From positions 31,105,053-31,169,052 of the forward strand of contig CM060732.1 of assembly GCA_030704615.1 (NCBI GenBank): DNA of 64,000 nt, in the 5' to 3' direction. The position numbers were made by a program, and so were the translations under genes. This document shows positions 59,868 to 64,000 of this stretch, piece by piece. The notes beneath the pieces are model-generated. The model was not told where the DNA came from. It was given only the letters and a program-made list of their open reading frames with translations, and made no database searches. This DNA is from Takakia lepidozioides (taxonomy: Eukaryota; Streptophyta; Takakiopsida; Takakiales; Takakiaceae). Positions within the stretch are counted from its first letter, which is position 1. Every line of letters begins with the position of its first letter.

Positions 59868-60974
59868 ATGGAGGAGATTTGGAGCAGGCTCCCATTCCAG
59901 TTAGTGATGGTAGTGTTGGCCTTTTTGCCATATCGAAGTCTTGTCCGCTTTCAGTCGGTTTGCAAGTTGTGGAATTCTCTCCTATCGACTGCTAGTTTCC
60001 AACAACTCTGTCAGCAACTCCCTCTTCACCAAGACTCCTATCTCTTGTCTTTTGGCAGATGCCCACATGTTTGCATGTTGTATACCCCCACAACTCGACG
60101 GTGGCACAAATTCGACCTCAAACTCCCCAAAGATAAGGTAGTATACAGTATTGTTGCTGCAGATGGAGGCTTATTACTTTGCACAACGGACGAGGGCGAT
60201 GCTGACTTATCACGGGTTGTGTTCAATCCTCTCTTGAACAATTCCAGACAATTGCCTGCCCTTCCTCTCGACAACTCAAGACATTTCCGGTATCTGGATA
60301 AGATGCACTTGATTGTGGATAGACGCGGCAAGACCTACAAGATCTTTGTGATATCATACGAGTATCGAGTGGACTACACTGAGATACATTTGAGAACACA
60401 CATCTATGACTCAATTTGCGAGTGTTGGACCGAGATTGGAAAGATGCCGGCATGTGAACGGGGGTGGATGTGGTGGTGTGCAGGAAGTGTGATATGTGGC
60501 CCCACTCTCTTTGCTCTGTTTTATGGACCAAAGAATGACGACTACACTGTGATGGCTTGTGACATGGGTGCCGGCGTGTGGACTCAAGTTGATTTACGCA
60601 TGCCTAACTTTGGTGGAGATTGTACTCTTGCTACTGCAAGGCTTGTAAAGAGTGAGGGGCGCCTCTTTCTAGTTGGGCGGCGTCATGCTGGTCGACTCCT
60701 AGTTGCAATATGGGAGTTCAAAGTTTCTACCAAGACTGCAGAGTGGGTGGAGATTGCTAGAAGGGAGTTCGCGACACTGGCCCCCCGCCGGTACTACAAT
60801 TTTCAATCGGTGAGCCATGACAATCTCATAGTCATTTGGACCGGCATACCTCCAGAAGTTGTGATGTATGACATGAAGCAACAAACGTGGAGATCTGACT
60901 TGGCAACTGGGACCAAGGAATGCGAGAGTGTTAAGGGTTTGGTTACCGGTTTTAGTTTAGGTGCAAAAGTCTAG
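59868..60974 (+). CDS. F-box protein with kelch-like C-terminal region
   Basis: A single uninterrupted 368-codon frame. Residues 1-45 form an F-box (MEEIWSRLPFQLVMVVLAFL, then RSLVRFQSVCKLWNSLLST), which recruits SKP1 in an SCF ubiquitin ligase. The rest is of the F-box-associated/kelch type with repeated W- and Y-rich strands (TPTTRRWHKFDL, GAGVWTQVDLRMPN, LLVAIWEFK, MYDMKQQTWRS). The ATG is the first in frame and sits at the start of the F-box. There is no intron, as in many plant F-box genes. The substrate is not predictable. A DYW fragment begins right after the stop codon. Confidence 0.85.
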   Translation: MEEIWSRLPFQLVMVVLAFLPYRSLVRFQSVCKLWNSLLSTASFQQLCQQLPLHQDSYLLSFGRCPHVCMLYTPTTRRWHKFDLKLPKDKVVYSIVAADGGLLLCTTDEGDADLSRVVFNPLLNNSRQLPALPLDNSRHFRYLDKMHLIVDRRGKTYKIFVISYEYRVDYTEIHLRTHIYDSICECWTEIGKMPACERGWMWWCAGSVICGPTLFALFYGPKNDDYTVMACDMGAGVWTQVDLRMPNFGGDCTLATARLVKSEGRLFLVGRRHAGRLLVAIWEFKVSTKTAEWVEIARREFATLAPRRYYNFQSVSHDNLIVIWTGIPPEVVMYDMKQQTWRSDLATGTKECESVKGLVTGFSLGAKV

Positions 60975-61204
60975 ACAAGCTGCTGCATTGAGGTCTGCGA
61001 CAAAGTGCATCCGCGTATTGAAGAAATCCATGGTGAGGTTAAGAGATTGTCTGGGCAGATGAAGGAGACTGGGTACGTGCCTGACACATGATTTGTATTG
61101 CATAATGTGGAGGAGGAGATGAAGGAATTCTCTGTTTGCCACCACAGTGAGAAAATGGACATGCCTTTGGGGCTCATCAGCACCCCTGCTGGATCTCTTT
61201 ACAA
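60975..61204 (+). pseudogene. PPR E/DYW-domain fragment
   Basis: Directly after the F-box stop, one frame reads CCIEVCDKVHPRIEEIHGEV, then RLSGQMKETGYVPDT, a TGA where relatives have CGA, FVLHNVEEEMKEFSVCHH, SEK and LISTP. This is the region between PG box and zinc-binding HxE of a DYW protein, with an internal deletion (VHSFVVDD missing) and no C-terminus. It resembles the right-arm PPR gene at 27902-33419. Confidence 0.8.
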
Positions 61205-62322
61205 TCCACTTTGCTTGCATGCTCGATCTTTTCTCCAGATATCTGCCCAAACTACTTGGAATACCAAGGATATGAGACCATTTTGCAGTTCATTTTAGAT
61301 CAAATGAGCGCACAGGGTTGAGCAGTGTGTAACCAAGTTTAACCTTGTATCAAAAATAGGGGTCGTGATTTTTGGACATCCAACTCATTCTCCATTCAAT
61401 AAGATCGTTTGTTTCCTATTAGTGTCTTCTGCCTCCGTTCTGGAGGGATCAATCCTTCTCTGGCGATTCAGATCCTTCATTACTCCAGTTCCTTTCGTTG
61501 GGTCCTTAAAGCTCCTCTGAATTTGTTGCAATTCGATCCAGACGAGTGAATTTGGATGTCAGAAAAACATGAACCCTTTTTTGGCTATTCGGTTAAGCTT
61601 GGCTATTTTGTTGCTCTCATAACTGTGTTTCCCAGTGCCGGAAGATCTCTCATTAATGGAATCACAATCCAGATACCCCCGCTAGTTGGAAACCTGTTTG
61701 GCTGATGTCTGGAGGAAAGATAGAGCGGCAAAAATCAATGGATTTTTGTGGAGATTGGTCAACTGAATATTTCTTGTCACTCATTTCACCTCCGACATAC
61801 AATCCCCCTGTTCATTATGTTCTATGCAATTATAATCAGAATCTCTACTCAAAGTGTCAGCGCACCACAGTTGAAATTGAACAAATTTCATAATCTGTGC
61901 GAGACGATGGAACATATTTTGTGCAAGGCCCACTTGCTACAAGGATCTGGGGCACTGTGAAACTTATGTGCTACTTGGAGATCGGATTTTTCCTTTGAAC
62001 ATTATGTTTTGCTCCTTAACTATCATGCAGGTTCTTATATGTGGAGTACCTGTCCTATTTGGGCAACACTTTGTGCCCATATTCTCTGAATATATGGAAA
62101 GCTAGATGTTCCTTTTTCTTTGACAACATTGTACCAAATGTTCGAGTTATCCTATATAGAGCTTACTCAGACTTGATGTCTGAAACTCAATAAACTGTTC
62201 GTTTCAAAGAAAAATTTAAAGCTCAGATGATTCATAATTACAGTACTTCACTCAAGTTTTAGGCTTTGTATCACTAGTAGGTTGCAAGTTCAATTTCTAA
62301 GAAAATTGACATAATTTTTTTA
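61205..62322. other. No gene seen
   Basis: Spacer; short frames only. Confidence 0.4.
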
Positions 62323-62847
62323 TTAGCCAGCTTGGGAAGCTTCAGCTTCCAGCCCCTTCATGATTATATAACCCAATTCACATATGTCATTCAAGGTCTT
62401 TTCTTTCGTGCTCTTTTTCCCAGGGTTCAGCTCAAACGACCACGTAACCAGAGTGTGCTCATTGTCCTTCCCATCGGGCTCCAAGTGGAAAGTGAAGATA
62501 CAATCCTCCAGATTCAAGTTGCTTCCCTCCAATGCGTAAGTAAAACAATAGTTGTCTGGATCCATTGCAACGAGTCTATCTCTCACCCACCCTTTTCTCT
62601 TTCCACCGGGAAGTCCCGAGGAGGAATCAAGTGTGTAAAATCGCAAGCATCCCGGAACATTGTTGCGACCTTTCAAGCGCTCACACACTTCAATTATGGG
62701 TACAAATTTGTGAAGCCCACAGAAATCAGATCCAATCTCCCATGCTCTCTTGAGGGGGCCAGCAATGGACGCGCTGATGGAGCCCTGCCACTTGCATTCA
62801 CAATCGTCGCTCTCCACGGCACCTTCGTTCACTGGTAGCACGCGCAT
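62323..62847 (-). CDS. SRPBCC protein, lachrymatory-factor-synthase-like
   Basis: One intronless 174-codon frame from ATG 62847. It has the layout of the plant START-like/Bet v 1-fold family annotated as polyketide cyclase or lachrymatory-factor synthase-like: a first strand CKWQGSISASIAGPLKRAWE, then IGSDFCGLHKFVPIIEVCE, RFYTL, VRDRLVAMDPDNYCFTYALE, HTLVTWSFELNP and a long C-terminal helix from LNDICELGYIIMKGLEAEA. These proteins have a hydrophobic ligand cavity. Ligand and reaction are unknown for most members. No signal peptide is seen, so probably cytosolic. Length fits the family, which supports an intact gene. Confidence 0.8.
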   Translation of the reverse strand: MRVLPVNEGAVESDDCECKWQGSISASIAGPLKRAWEIGSDFCGLHKFVPIIEVCERLKGRNNVPGCLRFYTLDSSSGLPGGKRKGWVRDRLVAMDPDNYCFTYALEGSNLNLEDCIFTFHLEPDGKDNEHTLVTWSFELNPGKKSTKEKTLNDICELGYIIMKGLEAEASQAG

Positions 62848-63116
62848 CCTTGCTTTTTCCCACTGCTCCTACAAATAGGCAAGCAACGTTCCTCCAAGAT
62901 ATCCACCTTTCTTAGGCTATCAAGCTACTAACTCTTCCCCTAAGCAATTTCTGGCATCGTGTTATGATGAATTCCACAAATACCAACAAAAAAAGTCAAA
63001 ATGTGTTTATGAACTCCTGTGAGACTATAATACATAAATTGTTTATTGGTAGATCCGACACTAATTAACCGCCTTATGGCTTCTTGGGGATATAAATTGT
63101 TTTCCTTCTTCAATAA
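62848..63116. other. Upstream region of the SRPBCC gene; no gene seen
   Basis: Short spacer, presumably the promoter for the minus-strand gene. Confidence 0.4.
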
Positions 63117-64000
63117 ACTTGGATTGAAATTTTTGAAATACATTTTGAACCTTTTGGCAACTTAGTGAGTGGATCTCAAACTTTTCTTGACAAGCACATT
63201 AGGTGCACTCTGCTAGGGCATGAGATGGGATTAAACATGTCGCAGCAAAGTAGAATGAAGGAGGTGCTGGCAAAATACAAAAGAAAACTGGCATTCTGGT
63301 GCTCTACAATGCTCTCAATTGTAGGGAGGGCCCTTGTAGCCAACCAGATTCTGCATGCTTCATTGTGGTTCTTCGCGGCAGTATGGAACCCAGACTCAAC
63401 TATGCTCAAGGAGATTAAAGCCCTCACCTGCAACTTCATTTGGGGAGCCACCAAAGTCACACAAATGAGAAGAGCACTACTCTCATGGGATCAACTATGC
63501 CAGAAAAAAACCGAGGGTGGTCTGGGAATCATCGATCCGACAGCTCAAATAAAGGCCTTGCTAGCAAAATGGATTCCCAGAGCCATCACTCATAGAAACT
63601 CCCCTTGGAGTAAGCTCATTCAACCTTACCTGATGGGCTCAGTGCCAAAAACATCAAAACTTTGGGCTCAATCACTTAGATGGATTGTTCAAGGCAAAAA
63701 CGCGGCATTGGCTCTAGGCTCCAGACCTTGGGAATCCATCTGGAGAGCCTGGCAAAGCATCAGGGGTAACCTTACCCAAGAATGCCAGCCAGCCGGCAGG
63801 AACGTCTTCGGCAACCCCTATTCGCAAACTACAACATGGACTCTGTTGTCTTGCTCACGCAAACCCCTCGCTGGGCTTTCTGGGAGGGGCAGGGTTTCAC
63901 TCACATTGCAGCAATGCGCTCGAGGAAAAATTCCTTACAGAAGAGGTCATATCAGGAACCTTTGGAAGGAGGAGATCCAGGGACTGGGGCGCTCTCCTGG
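63117..64000 (+). mobile_element. L1-type LINE, C-terminal RT region, running off the right edge
   Basis: A plus-strand frame is open from 63117 to the window end with no stop. It contains AFWCSTMLSIVGRALVANQI, CNFIWGATKVTQ, LLSWDQLCQKKTEGGLGIID and LLAKWIPRAI, the block after the reverse transcriptase typical of plant L1 LINEs (LSxxGRxxL, FxWG, W..xCxPKxxGGLGI). The RT catalytic part is missing, so it is 5'-truncated. Its frame is still intact over almost 300 codons. Confidence 0.82.

Overview
The window is nuclear DNA of a land plant. Genes are intron-rich with GT-AG junctions, there are many non-LTR retrotransposon copies, and there are organelle-type pentatricopeptide-repeat (PPR) genes ending in a DYW deaminase domain. 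A spliced, plastid-type murD gene (absent from most flowering plants) together with DYW proteins points to a seedless plant such as a fern, lycophyte or moss. I cannot name the species.

Layout. 1-4609 (minus): 5' part of a murD gene running off the left edge, with a LINE copy in an intron. 5134-7965 (plus): three-exon PV42-type CBS-domain SnRK1 gamma-like gene, sharing a short upstream region with murD. 8000-12500: no intact gene; a 44-bp-arm hairpin, a retropepsin scrap, a broken PDCD2-like retrocopy and a frameshifted caspase-like remnant. 13333-18800 (plus): six-exon cap-binding protein nCBP/4EHP, with two LINE fragments in intron 2. 20105-33597: a large inverted duplication. Each arm carries one gene built from a plastid-like N-terminus, three OSB-type PDF motifs split by introns, and a PLS-class PPR array. 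Only the right (minus) arm keeps the DYW domain; the left (plus) arm is a pseudogene. 33800-42400: L1-type LINE debris, a CCGGAT-rich patch, a possible solo LTR and two adjacent PIF/Harbinger MITEs. 42413-58617 (plus): 22-exon EDR2-like lipid-binding gene (PH, START, DUF1336), with three introns inflated by a LINE family that lacks poly(A) and sits at TCT/TC tracts. 59868-60974 (plus): F-box gene, followed by a DYW scrap. 62323-62847 (minus): SRPBCC/lachrymatory-factor-synthase-like gene. 63117-64000 (plus): an L1-type LINE running off the right edge.

The genes do not form an operon-like pathway. The shared theme is organelle maintenance (MurD, the PDF-PPR-DYW protein) next to cytoplasmic signalling and translation genes (PV42-like, nCBP, EDR2-like). 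I assembled the exon chains by hand from reading frame, homology and splice phase. The murD (internal exons), PV42-like, nCBP and EDR2-like chains all keep frame. The strongest novelty candidate is the OSB-PDF/PPR-DYW fusion gene and its inverted, decayed twin.
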